Positions 1-9,336 of a DNA stretch of 64,000 bases are shown here, piece by piece (within the stretch, counting starts at the first letter, position 1; every line of letters starts with the position of its first letter). The notes under the pieces were generated by a model. The model did not search any database. It was not told the origin of the DNA and was given only the letters and a program-made list of their open reading frames with translations. The DNA comes from Staphylococcus edaphicus (GTDB lineage Bacteria; Bacillota; Bacilli; Staphylococcales; Staphylococcaceae), in the NCBI RefSeq assembly GCF_002614725.1, contig NZ_MRZN01000004.1, positions 62,001 through 126,000 on the forward strand. Direction: 5' to 3'. A program made the position numbers and the translations under genes.

Positions 1-264
1 TCTTTCGTCTGTCTCTGAACGTACTTTAGATATAAGTTCCTTTTTATAAATCTTTCTAATTATCACATCAATCTTACTTGTGTCCCAAAGCATTTCAAAA
101 TGTAAGGTATCCCTTAATTCTTTACCGCTAATTTTCTTAGCTTCATAAACTTTGTATAACACGACAAACTCTTCTATTGATAAATGATGCGTAGATTTTA
201 ACCAATGTTTTAATTGGCTTAACGCTCTTTCAGAAGTTATAAAATATGATACTTTACTTTCCAT
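1..264 (-). CDS. sarV: SarV, SarA-family winged-helix regulator (3' end cut by window edge)
   Basis: Translating the minus strand from the ATG at 264 gives 88 residues before the window ends. An AAGGAGG ribosome binding site sits just upstream. The visible part begins [20 protein letters not shown] and carries the SarA-type helix-turn-helix and wing, ending in the family signature [14 protein letters not shown]. SarV in S. aureus is about 116 residues, so roughly 28 C-terminal residues lie outside the window. In S. aureus SarV is a DNA-binding regulator linked to autolysis and virulence genes; that role is family knowledge and is not shown here. It lies next to moaA, as in S. aureus. Confidence 0.88.
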   Translation of the reverse strand, partial: MESKVSYFITSERALSQLKHWLKSTHHLSIEEFVVLYKVYEAKKISGKELRDTLHFEMLWDTSKIDVIIRKIYKKELISKVRSETDER

Positions 265-564
265 AAAAAATGGCCTCCTTATTGACTACTCTAGTTGTGT
301 TCTATGGCTTTATTTAATGAATAAGCTTCAAAAGTATTATATAACACTTTCTTCATTTAATCTATTATTTTTATTTAAACAGATAAATAAAATCTTCTAT
401 TGAATATTATTTATATAATCTCAAATGAACATCTTAAAAAATTTGTGTTACTCAACATGTTTAAATTTAAATTAACAAGTTTTATTAAAATTATTATTTT
501 GCAAAACTAAACGCTCGTTTTCAGTAAACAATTCCCATATTATTAAGTGTAATGCATTGAAGAC
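265..564. other. AT-rich intergenic region upstream of sarV
   Basis: Three hundred bases without a convincing reading frame lie between sarV and the moaA terminator. The stretch is very AT-rich with several A/T tracts and presumably holds the sarV promoter and binding sites for Sar/MgrA-type regulators. I could not place a clear -35/-10 pair and see no RNA structure. Confidence 0.5.
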
Positions 565-612
565 AAAGTAAAATGACGTCACAGTCTATTGTTTGTGACG
601 TCATTTTACTTT
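565..612 (-). terminator. Intrinsic terminator of the moeA-moaA operon
   Basis: A perfect 19-bp inverted repeat (arms 565-583 and 594-612, loop of 10 bases) lies 13 bases downstream of the moaA stop codon. The base of the stem is A/T-rich, giving U-rich sequence at the 3' end on the minus strand. Confidence 0.85.
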
Positions 613-624
613 ATTATATAGCGA

Positions 625-1647
625 TTACCCACCAATATAATTCATATTAATTTTTTTATGCTTTCTATTAGCAACGGTTTGTTCCGTACGTTCATCAGAA
701 TAACGATCATCTCTTATATTCCACAGCGCTTTAAATTGATCCATTAAGTCATTGTCGGTTGCGCCATTGCGCATAAATGACTTAACATCAAACCCCTCTA
801 CAGTGCTGAATAAACATCCATAAAATTTACCATCCGAAGAAAGACGTGCACGTGTACATGTGGAACAGAATGATTGAGAAACACTAGTGATCAACCCAAA
901 TTGGGCTTTATTATCTTTATGTCGATAATACTTAGCAACTTCTCCATAATATTTAGGTTCAACTGGCTCAATATCAAAGTTCTGTTCTATCATTTCTAGC
1001 ATATCGTCTTTTGATACTACCTTACTAAAATCCCAACCGTTATCGTTACCAACATCCATAAATTCAATAAATCGTATTTGTACGTCTTTATCTTTAAAAT
1101 ATTGAATCATCGGTACAATTTGATCATCATTTACACCTTTTTGTATAACCACATTCACTTTCACTTGGAATCCTATTGAAACTGCATAATCAATTTGTTG
1201 CAAAATCGTAGTAGCTTTAATATTTCTATTGTTTATGGCTTGGAACACCGCATCGTCTATTGCATCAAGACTAACATTAATACGTCTTAAACCTGCATCA
1301 TATAATTTTTGTCCGTGTTTTTTTAATAGTAAACCATTTGTCGTCAAACCAATGTCCTCGACACCTTCTAATTGATTTAATTTATATATCAGTTTATCTA
1401 AATCACGTCTTAATAAGGGTTCTCCACCTGTAATTCTTATTTTTTTCACACCTAATTGTGTATAAACACGTGAAATACGTACCATTTCATCAAATGTCAG
1501 TAACTCATCTTTAGGCAAGAATACAAAGTCATCCCCAAATATCTCTTTTGGCATGCAATAATCACAACGAAAGTTGCAACGGTCTGTAACTGACAATCTT
1601 AAATCACGAATCGGACGGCCGAGTTTATCAGTTATTTGTTCTACCAT
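625..1647 (-). CDS. moaA: GTP 3',8-cyclase MoaA (molybdenum cofactor biosynthesis, radical SAM)
   Basis: MoaA catalyses the first step of molybdopterin synthesis, converting GTP to 3',8-cyclo-GTP, which MoaC then makes into cyclic pyranopterin monophosphate. The 340-residue protein has the N-terminal radical-SAM motif CNFRCDYC (CxxxCxxC, about residues 24-31), the SAM-binding ITGGEP segment, a C-terminal second cluster motif [19 protein letters not shown], and the essential terminal Gly-Gly (MNYIGG). Length and motifs are normal for the family. The ATG at 1647 is preceded by AAGGAGG. It is the last gene of the minus-strand run moeA-mobB-moaE-moaD-mobA-moaA and is followed by a strong terminator. 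Confidence 0.97.
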   Translation of the reverse strand: MVEQITDKLGRPIRDLRLSVTDRCNFRCDYCMPKEIFGDDFVFLPKDELLTFDEMVRISRVYTQLGVKKIRITGGEPLLRRDLDKLIYKLNQLEGVEDIGLTTNGLLLKKHGQKLYDAGLRRINVSLDAIDDAVFQAINNRNIKATTILQQIDYAVSIGFQVKVNVVIQKGVNDDQIVPMIQYFKDKDVQIRFIEFMDVGNDNGWDFSKVVSKDDMLEMIEQNFDIEPVEPKYYGEVAKYYRHKDNKAQFGLITSVSQSFCSTCTRARLSSDGKFYGCLFSTVEGFDVKSFMRNGATDNDLMDQFKALWNIRDDRYSDERTEQTVANRKHKKINMNYIGG

Positions 1648-1661
1648 AATATTAGGCCTCC

Positions 1662-2270
1662 TTATCTATTTAATATATCTTGTTGTAAAGAGTCCAAATC
1701 TTGTTGATAATTTATATTTTTATACCAGTAATCTGGTGATTCAACCATATCTACGTCTAGCCAGTCACTTTTAACATGACTGTATACATTCTTCAAACTA
1801 TAATCATTTGAATTTAATGCCTTATCAATGCAAGTTAGCGTATGTGGACTATAAAAAGCAATGGTCGGTATCGGGCTGCCTTGTTCCTTAAAACCAGCAA
1901 TATCTAATTGATCTTCTATAAGATGTTCTACCATAAACTGATATAGTTTACTAATAGCTTTCTGGGTAATCATGGGTGTATCCACTGAAATGACAAAGAA
2001 TAGTTCTTCATTTTCATATTGTTGAATCACTGACCGAATACCTGCCAAAGGACCTTTATCTCTATTTTTATTTTCATCAATGATAATATCAGAATGATCA
2101 AATTGAGCAGCTAATGTCTCATTAGTACTAATAATAATTTGATTGAACATATTTGTACCTTCTAATACATCGATAATTCTCTTATAAAATGATTGCCCGT
2201 TTATTTGAGCAAAAGCCTTTGGTTCACCGAATCTTTCTGATTGTCCTCCGGCAAGTATAATTGCTTTCAT
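1662..2270 (-). CDS. mobA: Molybdenum cofactor guanylyltransferase MobA
   Basis: MobA transfers GMP from GTP to molybdopterin-molybdenum to give the guanine-dinucleotide form used by DMSO-reductase-family enzymes such as the formate dehydrogenase encoded in this window. The 202-residue protein begins with the nucleotidyltransferase motif [19 protein letters not shown] (LAGGxSxRxGxxK) and has the metal-binding region near VISVDTPM. Its ribosome binding site GGAGGG is formed by the terminal Gly codons of moaD, so the two genes are translationally close. It is fifth in the six-gene moeA operon. Confidence 0.95.
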   Translation of the reverse strand: MKAIILAGGQSERFGEPKAFAQINGQSFYKRIIDVLEGTNMFNQIIISTNETLAAQFDHSDIIIDENKNRDKGPLAGIRSVIQQYENEELFFVISVDTPMITQKAISKLYQFMVEHLIEDQLDIAGFKEQGSPIPTIAFYSPHTLTCIDKALNSNDYSLKNVYSHVKSDWLDVDMVESPDYWYKNINYQQDLDSLQQDILNR

Positions 2271-2275
2271 GTCTT

Positions 2276-2509
2276 TTACCCTCCGCTAACTGGTGGAATT
2301 AGTGCCACTGTATCATTTTGACATACGACGTCATTATTTTTGACAAATTCTTCGTTTACTGCAATTTGAAATTGTTTACCCTTAATTTGTGGATAGCGAT
2401 TAAATAAATCGTTGATAAATTCATCTACGGTTAAATCGTAACTTAAATCAATTATTTCAGATTGCATACCTAAAATTTCTTTTAATTCTGCAAAGTACAG
2501 TATTCTCAT
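2276..2509 (-). CDS. moaD: Molybdopterin synthase small subunit MoaD
   Basis: This 77-residue ubiquitin-like sulfur carrier ends in the diagnostic Gly-Gly (ALIPPVSGG). The C-terminus is adenylated by MoeB and then thiocarboxylated, and delivers sulfur to the pterin together with MoaE. The start is an ATG whose ribosome binding site is formed by the final Glu codons of moaE, with only 2 bases between the genes. The size is typical. Confidence 0.95.
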   Translation of the reverse strand: MRILYFAELKEILGMQSEIIDLSYDLTVDEFINDLFNRYPQIKGKQFQIAVNEEFVKNNDVVCQNDTVALIPPVSGG

Positions 2510-2511
2510 AT

Positions 2512-2961
2512 TTACTGTTCCTCCTCAACTGCATCATAATGACTTCCATGTTGATGGCCTTGCCACTGTGCCCCATCTTCCCATATTTCTTTCTTCCATA
2601 TTGGTACAATTTCCTTAATACGTTCAATAGCGTATTCATTGGCCTTGTATGCATCTTTACGATGGGGTGAAGATACGCTAATGAGTACAGCAATATCTGA
2701 TATATTTAAGGGTCCTATTCTGTGGACAATGGCCGTTTTTGTTCCAGGCCATTGTTGCGTTATTTCATTACCTATTTGTGCTAGTTTTTTCTCTGCCATC
2801 GGAATATAAGCTTCATATTCTAAGTATTCTGTTTTAATACCTTTAGTCCATTCCCTTACGTGACCTGTAAAAACCACCACGGCGCCTTGATTTTCATCAA
2901 GCACATACGGTCTATAAAGTTCAGGTTGTATTGGATCATGTATGACTTCAAATTGTTTCAT
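2512..2961 (-). CDS. moaE: Molybdopterin synthase large subunit MoaE
   Basis: The 149-residue catalytic subunit of MPT synthase dimerises and binds two MoaD molecules. Recognisable features are the GAVVVFTGHVREWTKG segment, the HRIGPLNI motif and the lysine-rich active-site stretch near VPIWKKEIWEDGAQW. The gene starts directly after the mobB stop codon and is followed 2 bases later by moaD, which is the expected subunit partner. Confidence 0.96.
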   Translation of the reverse strand: MKQFEVIHDPIQPELYRPYVLDENQGAVVVFTGHVREWTKGIKTEYLEYEAYIPMAEKKLAQIGNEITQQWPGTKTAIVHRIGPLNISDIAVLISVSSPHRKDAYKANEYAIERIKEIVPIWKKEIWEDGAQWQGHQHGSHYDAVEEEQ

Positions 2962-3453
2962 TTAATGTCTTCCTTTTATTTTAAAATAATTACATAGCCA
3001 TTGATGATACAAATGCAATGCATCCTTATCTCTTAAATTCACAAAATATTTAACATTTGCCAGTCGACTTAAAGTTTGACGTTCTTGCTCATTTTTATAC
3101 ACAACTACTTTATCATAAGCGGCAGATTTAAAACCTTCTACAAGAATAACGTTACAGTCTATTGTAACAGATTCACCAAGTATTTCCTCAAGACTTTGAT
3201 TTTCATTTCTTGTTACTGACTGTTGATAAAACCGTCCTTGAACAATACTTTGATCTGCTCCAGCATTAAAATGTTTCATATGGTCAACTTGATCATTTTG
3301 TAGCGTAATATCCGCTTCTTCAAAGTTCGATTGGGCTTGTCCATGATGTTTTATTGTTGCAACGGATAACTGATGTGCCTTCAAAAAGTTTATCGTGTAT
3401 GACATCAGTGTTGTTTTACCAGAATTTTTATGACCTACTATTTGTAATATCAT
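2962..3453 (-). CDS. mobB: Molybdopterin-guanine dinucleotide biosynthesis adapter MobB
   Basis: MobB is a P-loop GTP-binding accessory protein that helps MobA or Moco insertion. The Walker A motif GHKNSGKTTL lies at about residues 6-15. I choose the ATG at 3453, giving 163 residues, because it overlaps the moeA stop as ATGA and follows a GGAATG ribosome binding site; an in-frame ATG three codons earlier is less well placed. It lies inside the Moco operon, between moeA and moaE. Confidence 0.92.
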   Translation of the reverse strand: MILQIVGHKNSGKTTLMSYTINFLKAHQLSVATIKHHGQAQSNFEEADITLQNDQVDHMKHFNAGADQSIVQGRFYQQSVTRNENQSLEEILGESVTIDCNVILVEGFKSAAYDKVVVYKNEQERQTLSRLANVKYFVNLRDKDALHLYHQWLCNYFKIKGRH

Positions 3454-4709
3454 ATAAAGCATTCCATTTCGTAAGCCTGTGATTCTGTCAAAATAACATT
3501 AACTGTATGTCCTTGTTTGTACCCTCTAGTTCCACCTGGTAGCATAATCATTGCATTACTGTGTGCAATGGCAACGACAGCACCTGATTTATTAAATCCA
3601 GATGGGACAACTGTCATTTCTTTACCATTAAATGTAGCTGTTGCTCGAATAAATCGTGTGAATGGGTTTGCCTTTTTAAAATCTTCCATCAATGTCGCCT
3701 GTACGACCTGAGGATATATTGTATTTGCGCCCATCATATGAAGTACTGCCGGCTTAACATATAGCTCAAAACCAGTATAACAAGCTGAAGGATTACCAGA
3801 TAAACCAAAGAGATATTTTCCATCAGCTATAGCTACAGTAGTGACACTACCTGGTCGCATAGCAATTTTATTAAATAGCACTTTAGCATTTAGCGCGTCA
3901 TAAATCTGTGGCAGGTAATCAAAATCACCTACCGACACACCGCCTGTTGTGATAACAATATCATGTTTATCCATGGCTTTAGTAACTACTTGAATACTGC
4001 TTTCCAAATCGTCTTTTTGAATTTGATAAGCAACTACATTTAATCCCAATTTTTGTGATAAAGCGGTTATCATTGGTCCATTAGAATTTCTAATTTTCCC
4101 TGCTTCTAATGCATCACCTACGTCCAATAATTCACTACCCGTCGCTATAACACCTACACTTGGTTTCTCATTGACTTTTACTTGTGTATAACCGTATGTG
4201 GCTAGCACAGCAATAGCACCAGAATTAATTACTTGCCCCTTTTGCAATACAATATCTCCAATACCTGTTTCCTCACCCTTTAAAGAAACATTTTCATTAT
4301 GCTCAAATGACTTCCTCAGAGTAAATGTTTCACCGTCTTCAATAGTTTGTTCTAACATAACTACTGCATCAGCTCCTTCTGGTAAAGCTGCACCTGTCAT
4401 AATACGGACAGCTTCAAAAGCACCTACTTCTTTTTCAGATACAGATCCTGCTCCAATGTGGTCAATCACATTAAACCTAATACGGTGTTCACCACTCGCA
4501 CCATTAGTATCGATACTTCGAATAGCAAAGCCATCATAAGGTGACTTATTAAAGCGTGGAATTTCATGAGTTGCAATCATATCTTCGGCTAATATATGGT
4601 TCATGCTTTCATTTAAAGGAACTTCAATTTGTTTTGTATATATTTCTTGATTTACTACACGTTCAATGGCTTCACTAACAGGAATTGGATTTCTTTTCTC
4701 AACTGGCAT
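3450..4709 (-). CDS. moeA: Molybdopterin molybdenumtransferase MoeA
   Basis: MoeA inserts molybdate into adenylated molybdopterin. The 419-residue protein has the N-terminal MoeA domains (PRFNKSPYDGFAIRS), the central MoCF-binding fold with TTGGVSVGDFDYLP and GLSGNPSACYTGFELY, and a C-terminal beta domain. ATG at 4709 follows AAGGAG. It is the first gene of the minus-strand cofactor operon, diverging from moaC with a 63-base intergenic region that must hold both promoters. Confidence 0.96.
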   Translation of the reverse strand: MPVEKRNPIPVSEAIERVVNQEIYTKQIEVPLNESMNHILAEDMIATHEIPRFNKSPYDGFAIRSIDTNGASGEHRIRFNVIDHIGAGSVSEKEVGAFEAVRIMTGAALPEGADAVVMLEQTIEDGETFTLRKSFEHNENVSLKGEETGIGDIVLQKGQVINSGAIAVLATYGYTQVKVNEKPSVGVIATGSELLDVGDALEAGKIRNSNGPMITALSQKLGLNVVAYQIQKDDLESSIQVVTKAMDKHDIVITTGGVSVGDFDYLPQIYDALNAKVLFNKIAMRPGSVTTVAIADGKYLFGLSGNPSACYTGFELYVKPAVLHMMGANTIYPQVVQATLMEDFKKANPFTRFIRATATFNGKEMTVVPSGFNKSGAVVAIAHSNAMIMLPGGTRGYKQGHTVNVILTESQAYEMECFI

Positions 4710-4772
4710 TTAAATCTACTCCTTATATAATTTAAATTCGTGATATACTAGAAAACGATTAGGAGGGATACT

Positions 4773-5258
4773 TTGTCTGAATTTACACATATAAATGAAC
4801 AAGGCAACGCTAAAATGGTAGATGTCTCTAATAAAAATATTACCAAACGCATAGCTGTCGCACATTCAAGCATTACAGTTAACTCAGAAATTCATAACCA
4901 AATTGTCGATCATACGAATAAAAAAGGGAATGTTCTAAACACAGCTCAAATCGCTGGTATCATGGCCGCTAAAAATACTGCCGATATTATACCTATGTGT
5001 CACCCATTACCCCTTACTGGTATTGATGTATCGTTCAATTGGCAAGAAAATAAAGCCTCGTTTACGCTAAACATACGAGTAACTGTCTCAACTACTGGTA
5101 AAACAGGGGTTGAAATGGAAGCGCTAACTGCTGCATCTGCCGTTGCGCTCACTGTATACGATATGACAAAAGCGCTAGATAAGAGTATGGTTATCGGCGA
5201 AACATATTTATTATCCAAATCTGGTGGTAAATCCGGTGATTACCTACGCCAAGATTAA
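4773..5258 (+). CDS. moaC: Cyclic pyranopterin monophosphate synthase MoaC
   Basis: MoaC works directly after MoaA, converting 3',8-cyclo-GTP to cPMP. The 161-residue protein shows the conserved MVDVS start region, [14 protein letters not shown], the [13 protein letters not shown] active-site segment, and the [20 protein letters not shown] motif. The start is a TTG preceded by a strong AGGAGGG, which gives the usual N-terminus (SEFTHIN). Transcribed alone on the plus strand, diverging from moeA and converging with moaB. Confidence 0.95.
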   Translation: MSEFTHINEQGNAKMVDVSNKNITKRIAVAHSSITVNSEIHNQIVDHTNKKGNVLNTAQIAGIMAAKNTADIIPMCHPLPLTGIDVSFNWQENKASFTLNIRVTVSTTGKTGVEMEALTAASAVALTVYDMTKALDKSMVIGETYLLSKSGGKSGDYLRQD

Positions 5259-5268
5259 CAATAAATTT

Positions 5269-5330
5269 AAGAGCGAAGTTGCAAAATGCAGTTTTAGAAA
5301 ACTAGTATTTTGCTATACCTCGTTCTTTTT
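5269..5330. terminator. Convergent terminator between moaC and moaB
   Basis: An imperfect long hairpin lies between the two convergent stops. Outer arms AAGAGCGA (5269-5276) and TCGTTCTT (5320-5327), with inner arms GCAAAAT and ATTTTGC, are followed by a T run on the plus strand. It ends moaC and probably also moaB. Confidence 0.7.
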
Positions 5331-5830
5331 TATTTGGTAACTTCATTTACAAGATGATTTAGTTCTGGTTTTATGAGCTTGTTTAATGCTAATTTAACAG
5401 CACCTGTAGAACCAGGAATACTAAAAATGATTTTGTTACCAACAGTACCTGCAATAGCTCTAGATAATAATGCACGTGACCCTACATCCTCTGCATAACT
5501 TAGGTATCTAAATAATTCACCGAAGCCTTCAATTTCTTTAGTGATTAATGTAGAAACTGCTTCTATTGTGACATCTCGTTGAGCAATACCTGTGCCTCCA
5601 GTTGTGATGATGACATCAACTTCTTCCTTTAACCATTGTTGCAATTGATGCTGAATAGCGCTTTGCTCATCTTTAACAATACGATAGTGTTGCTTCGCTA
5701 TAGTAACATTTAAATCAGATAGTAATGATTTAACTAATTGACCGCCCTTATCCGTTTCAAAATCTCTTGTATCGGAAACTGTTAAAATAGCACATCTAAT
5801 ATCTTTATCTAATTGTACCTTTGTGTGCAT
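5330..5830 (-). CDS. moaB: Molybdenum cofactor biosynthesis protein MoaB
   Basis: MoaB/MogA-type protein that adenylates molybdopterin before molybdate insertion by MoeA. The MoCF-binding fold is clear: [17 protein letters not shown] near the start, [19 protein letters not shown] in the middle and [15 protein letters not shown] near the end. I use the ATG at 5830 (166 residues) with GGAGGGA upstream rather than an in-frame TTG seven codons earlier that lies before the ribosome binding site. It follows moeB by 13 bases. Confidence 0.93.
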   Translation of the reverse strand: MHTKVQLDKDIRCAILTVSDTRDFETDKGGQLVKSLLSDLNVTIAKQHYRIVKDEQSAIQHQLQQWLKEEVDVIITTGGTGIAQRDVTIEAVSTLITKEIEGFGELFRYLSYAEDVGSRALLSRAIAGTVGNKIIFSIPGSTGAVKLALNKLIKPELNHLVNEVTK

Positions 5831-5843
5831 GTAATCCCTCCAT

Positions 5844-6848
5844 TTATCCAAATAATTGATTCATTAAGTTAATTGCTTCTTGTGGACGGCTCATCCCATG
5901 TATAAGCATTCGGCCACCTTTGAAACTTACAATACGATAATCTTTATATTGAAATTGAAGCATGTAAGGATTGCGTTTAAAGGCAATGTTGTGTTGATTT
6001 AAAAATATGGCAAGCATTTCCTGGGAAATATTAGGATTGTCGTATTGCACTGTATCTCTACCACATAAACTAGCATATTGTCGCTTGGTCTCATTTAAAT
6101 AAGGATAGGTTGGGTTTGTACCACAAGTTGAACATTCTGTTCTGTACAACTTACTAAATCCAAATTGCCTATGCGTCCCATCCCATAAATCTCCATAAGT
6201 CACTTTAGTATCAACGCTTTGTTCAACCAGTAACTTCAATACATCACGCGTTTGTAAACTTGTCGTCATGGATACAGCCGGTTGTATGACCCCAACAGTA
6301 TCACAAGTCATATTTAACATTGGTAATTGGGGTACCATACAGTTAAAGCAAGGTGTCGTGCCAGGTATAAATGCCGCTTCAATATAAGTGCTTTGTACCA
6401 CCCCGCCATATATCCACGGTTTGTTTTGTTGATATGCAAAATCATTAATTAATTGACGCGTTTCAAAATTATCCGTCGCATCTAAAATAACAGAAATATT
6501 TTTACCATATTCCTCTAAAAATTGACGATCAACATGCGCAATATGACTGTGTATGCGCAAATCTTTTCGTATTGTTAATAAGCTTTTTTCTGCCGCAATA
6601 ACTTTAGGCAATGCAGCATCAGCGTCTGCTTCTGTAAATAATGTTTGTCTTTGAAGATTACTATGTTCAATATAATCCCTATCAACAATCGTAAGTTCCC
6701 CTATACCAGATCGTACTAAAGATTCAGCAAGATGAGTACCTAACGCACCCATACCAATAATTAGTATATGTCCTTGCATAATTTTGTCCTGTCCATCCAA
6801 TCCGATATGTTTAAATAATATTTGTCTTGAATATCGATCTTGTGCCAC
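5844..6848 (-). CDS. moeB: Molybdopterin synthase sulfurylase/adenylyltransferase MoeB (ThiF family)
   Basis: MoeB is an E1-like enzyme that adenylates the C-terminal glycine of MoaD. The 334-residue protein has the ATP-binding [16 protein letters not shown] motif, the SNLQRQTLF arginine segment, the [16 protein letters not shown] motif and two zinc-binding Cys pairs (PCFNCMVP and CSTCGTNP). The C-terminal 80 or so residues extend beyond the core ThiF fold without the Cys of a catalytic rhodanese domain that I can see. It heads a short operon with moaB. Confidence 0.94.
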   Translation of the reverse strand: MAQDRYSRQILFKHIGLDGQDKIMQGHILIIGMGALGTHLAESLVRSGIGELTIVDRDYIEHSNLQRQTLFTEADADAALPKVIAAEKSLLTIRKDLRIHSHIAHVDRQFLEEYGKNISVILDATDNFETRQLINDFAYQQNKPWIYGGVVQSTYIEAAFIPGTTPCFNCMVPQLPMLNMTCDTVGVIQPAVSMTTSLQTRDVLKLLVEQSVDTKVTYGDLWDGTHRQFGFSKLYRTECSTCGTNPTYPYLNETKRQYASLCGRDTVQYDNPNISQEMLAIFLNQHNIAFKRNPYMLQFQYKDYRIVSFKGGRMLIHGMSRPQEAINLMNQLFG

Positions 6849-7084
6849 ACAAATAACCCTCTCTTTATATCATTGTTTCTATTATAAATCTTGGACTGCA
6901 ATGTAACAACGGTTAGCAGTTAAGATTATAACAAGTAGTGTTTTCCCTAATCGCTAATTACATTTTAAAACAATCATACAACGCGCATTTTTCAATTAAA
7001 GATAAAGCATTTTAAAATATTAAAGATATCTTATTAACTTATCTTCATGGTACAATTAATTAAATACTATTTTGAGGTGAATTC

Positions 7085-7645
7085 ATGGCGCGAGCAAAAA
7101 ACTTTGAGCAACAGTTAGAGGAAGCGAAAGATATCGTAATTAACTCTATTGGGGAAACAATGGATCTTTATGGTGTAAATCGGAGTGTAGGCAATTTATA
7201 TGGAACGATGGTTTTCGAACAAAAGAGCATGACTTTAGATGAAATGCGTCATGAATTACAGATGAGCAAACCAAGTATGAGTGCTGGTGTTAAACGATTA
7301 CAAGAGTTTGATGGCGTAAAACAACAATTTATAAGAGGCAGTAGAAAACAACATTTCACTGCAGAAAAAGACTTCTTTACATTCTTTGGTAATTTTTTCT
7401 CACAAAAATGGAATCGAGAAATTAAATTGAATTTAGAAGCAATTCAGCGTGCCGAAAAATTGTTACTCCCTATGATACATTCCGATAATGCAGACCCAGA
7501 TTTAGTTGAAGACGCAAATAAAATCTTAGAGCAAATTGAACATTCCAAAATGTATTATGCTTGGTTATCTACTTTATCAGAAGCACTGCATTCTGGTGAA
7601 ATCTTCGACTATTTTCCAATTCCCGACAATACACCCTCCCAATAA
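7085..7645 (+). CDS. GbsR/CudC-like MarR-type transcriptional regulator (orphan copy)
   Basis: This 186-residue winged-helix protein resembles GbsR/OpcR and staphylococcal CudC, which repress choline and glycine-betaine genes and sense choline. The N-terminal segment DLYGVNRSVGNLYGTM and the helix-turn-helix region MSKPSMSAGVKRLQEF are typical of that group. ATG follows TTGAGGTGA. Unlike cudC, no choline transporter or betaine-aldehyde dehydrogenase gene is adjacent; the neighbours are moeB and a metallo-hydrolase, and it ends at its own terminator. The regulated genes are therefore unknown. As I recall, S. aureus has no gene in this position. Confidence 0.8.
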   Translation: MARAKNFEQQLEEAKDIVINSIGETMDLYGVNRSVGNLYGTMVFEQKSMTLDEMRHELQMSKPSMSAGVKRLQEFDGVKQQFIRGSRKQHFTAEKDFFTFFGNFFSQKWNREIKLNLEAIQRAEKLLLPMIHSDNADPDLVEDANKILEQIEHSKMYYAWLSTLSEALHSGEIFDYFPIPDNTPSQ

Positions 7646-7669
7646 TATCTTTCAATAATCAAATTATTA

Positions 7670-7719
7670 AAGTACCCTTCAGTATTAATACTTTTATGTG
7701 TTTATATTGAAGGGTACTT
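7670..7719. terminator. Convergent terminator (GbsR-like gene / MBL hydrolase)
   Basis: A 16-bp stem (arms 7670-7685 and 7704-7719, one G-U pair) with an 18-base loop lies between the two convergent genes. It is likely bidirectional. Confidence 0.8.
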
Positions 7720-7737
7720 ATTTATGTTTATACTATA

Positions 7738-8568
7738 TTAAGTTATTATCTGTAACCCATCATATGCAATGACTGCAGACAATCCGTCGTCCTTTAATTG
7801 CTGTTCTAATATTCTGATTTGTGATTTATTTAAACTTTCCGTGGCTTCTATATGTGTGAAATACGTATGAGTTGCATTGATTTCACGAGCAATTCCAACA
7901 CTTTCTTCAAATCGAGTCTCGTTTAATGCTTCAAGCATCCCCGCTTCATGTATACGTTCCTTTGTAACTGGATTAACTTCATTACTACCAAAGGGTAAAA
8001 TCGCAATATCAACATTTTTCAATTTATCTATTGGTTTAAAATCTTTAATTTCATCAGGAATAATTAAAATACGCTGTGTTGAGGTCGAAATATAAAATCC
8101 AAATGCAATCTCTTCTGCAAGTTGAATCCATTCGATAGTAGCTTCACCGATTTGTATTTGGCCATTATTAGCAATAATTTCTTTTTCTATTACGCCCAAT
8201 TCACAAAGGTAATTCAAATGTTCCCAGTGACCAAAATATTTTTTAAAATCACTCTTTTGTTGCTCAGTAAGGAATATTTTTGATGTTTTTGACTGTGGCA
8301 CTTTGTTTATAAAATCATAATTTAACGTTTCCCAAATCCTTATGCCCATCGTGTGGTCTGGATGCCAATGTGAATATATACCATATTTTATATCATAAAT
8401 TTGCGAACGACGTAATTGATAAAATATATCTTCTGATGTATCAATTAATACTTGAAGATCATGAATATAAATTGCAGGACCAGTTCTATGTAGTGCCTCT
8501 GAATGCTGCGATTGTGTTTTATAAAGTGATGGCACGCCACCTGACGTACCTAAAAACTCTATCTTCAT
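7738..8568 (-). CDS. Metallo-beta-lactamase-fold hydrolase, PhnP-like
   Basis: The 276-residue protein starts with MKIEFLGTSGGVPS, the usual N-terminus of PhnP/RNase Z-like MBL proteins, and contains the metal-binding motif HWHPDH (HxHxDH) near residue 67 and a later TYFTHIEATE histidine. Proteins of this group hydrolyse phosphodiesters, cyclic nucleotides or related compounds; the substrate here is not known. No phosphonate (phn) genes are near. ATG follows a GGGGTG site. It is transcribed alone, between the mod operon and the orphan GbsR-like gene. Confidence 0.75.
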   Translation of the reverse strand: MKIEFLGTSGGVPSLYKTQSQHSEALHRTGPAIYIHDLQVLIDTSEDIFYQLRRSQIYDIKYGIYSHWHPDHTMGIRIWETLNYDFINKVPQSKTSKIFLTEQQKSDFKKYFGHWEHLNYLCELGVIEKEIIANNGQIQIGEATIEWIQLAEEIAFGFYISTSTQRILIIPDEIKDFKPIDKLKNVDIAILPFGSNEVNPVTKERIHEAGMLEALNETRFEESVGIAREINATHTYFTHIEATESLNKSQIRILEQQLKDDGLSAVIAYDGLQIIT

Positions 8569-8660
8569 TTATACACCCCACTAAAAATATGAAATTTATT
8601 ATAATTAAAACTACGCTCAACTTACATGCTAGGATGACTCCCCCATCTTCTACCTATACA

Positions 8661-8697
8661 AAAACCTGCATAACTATTAGGGTGTTATACAGGTTAT
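8661..8697 (-). terminator. Intrinsic terminator of modABC
   Basis: A 12-bp stem with one mismatch (arms 8663-8674 and 8684-8695) is followed on the minus strand by a T run. It lies 35 bases past the modC stop. Confidence 0.75.
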
Positions 8698-8730
8698 ACT
8701 AAGTAATCCATTTTGTCATTTATCGTATGG

Positions 8731-9336
8731 CTAACCAATATTGATGACTTCATGAGCTAATGAAGCAGCTTCATAATTAGAATGTGTAACGAATATGATA
8801 GGGATTTTCCACTTTTCAAATATATGTCGAACAAGTTGAATACTCTCATCCTTAGTCGAATCATCTAGACTTGAAAAGGGTTCATCTAACAAAATTAAGT
8901 CTGGTCTTGTACTCAGTGTCCTAGCTAACGCTACACGTTGTGCTTCACCACCTGATAAACGCACAGGATATTGATTTTTTAAATGGTCAATATTTAACTG
9001 TTGCATCAATTTACTAATGTGCTCTGTGGGTTCTGCCATAAAAGTGATATTGTGGAATACATCCATATGCGGAAAAAGTTGATAATCTTGGAATAGATAG
9101 CCTATATTGCGTTGTTGAATTTTAACATCAACCGCATGTTCCGTATCTGAAATGATGTGTTCATTAAGTTGTATAAAGGCTCTATCCGCTTGTCTTAAAC
9201 CAGCAATCATATTCAATATTGTCGTCTTACCAATACCTGATGGACCTTTAATCGCATATATCTTAGGTTGGTCATCATTAATATTTATTTTTAATGGTGT
9301 TTCTTTTAGCAGATGATTTAAATGAATAGATAACAA
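8731..9336 (-). CDS. modC: Molybdate ABC transporter ATP-binding protein ModC
   Basis: ABC ATPase that powers molybdate import. Walker A is GPSGIGKTT (about residue 32), the signature is LSGGEAQR and Walker B is LILLDEPFSSLD. At 201 residues it lacks the C-terminal TOBE/Mop oxyanion-binding domain of enterobacterial ModC, so feedback control by bound molybdate at that site is absent, as in other short Gram-positive versions. The start is a TTG right after modB, with GGGAGGTGG inside the modB end acting as ribosome binding site, which suggests translational coupling. Confidence 0.93.
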   Translation of the reverse strand: MLSIHLNHLLKETPLKININDDQPKIYAIKGPSGIGKTTILNMIAGLRQADRAFIQLNEHIISDTEHAVDVKIQQRNIGYLFQDYQLFPHMDVFHNITFMAEPTEHISKLMQQLNIDHLKNQYPVRLSGGEAQRVALARTLSTRPDLILLDEPFSSLDDSTKDESIQLVRHIFEKWKIPIIFVTHSNYEAASLAHEVINIG

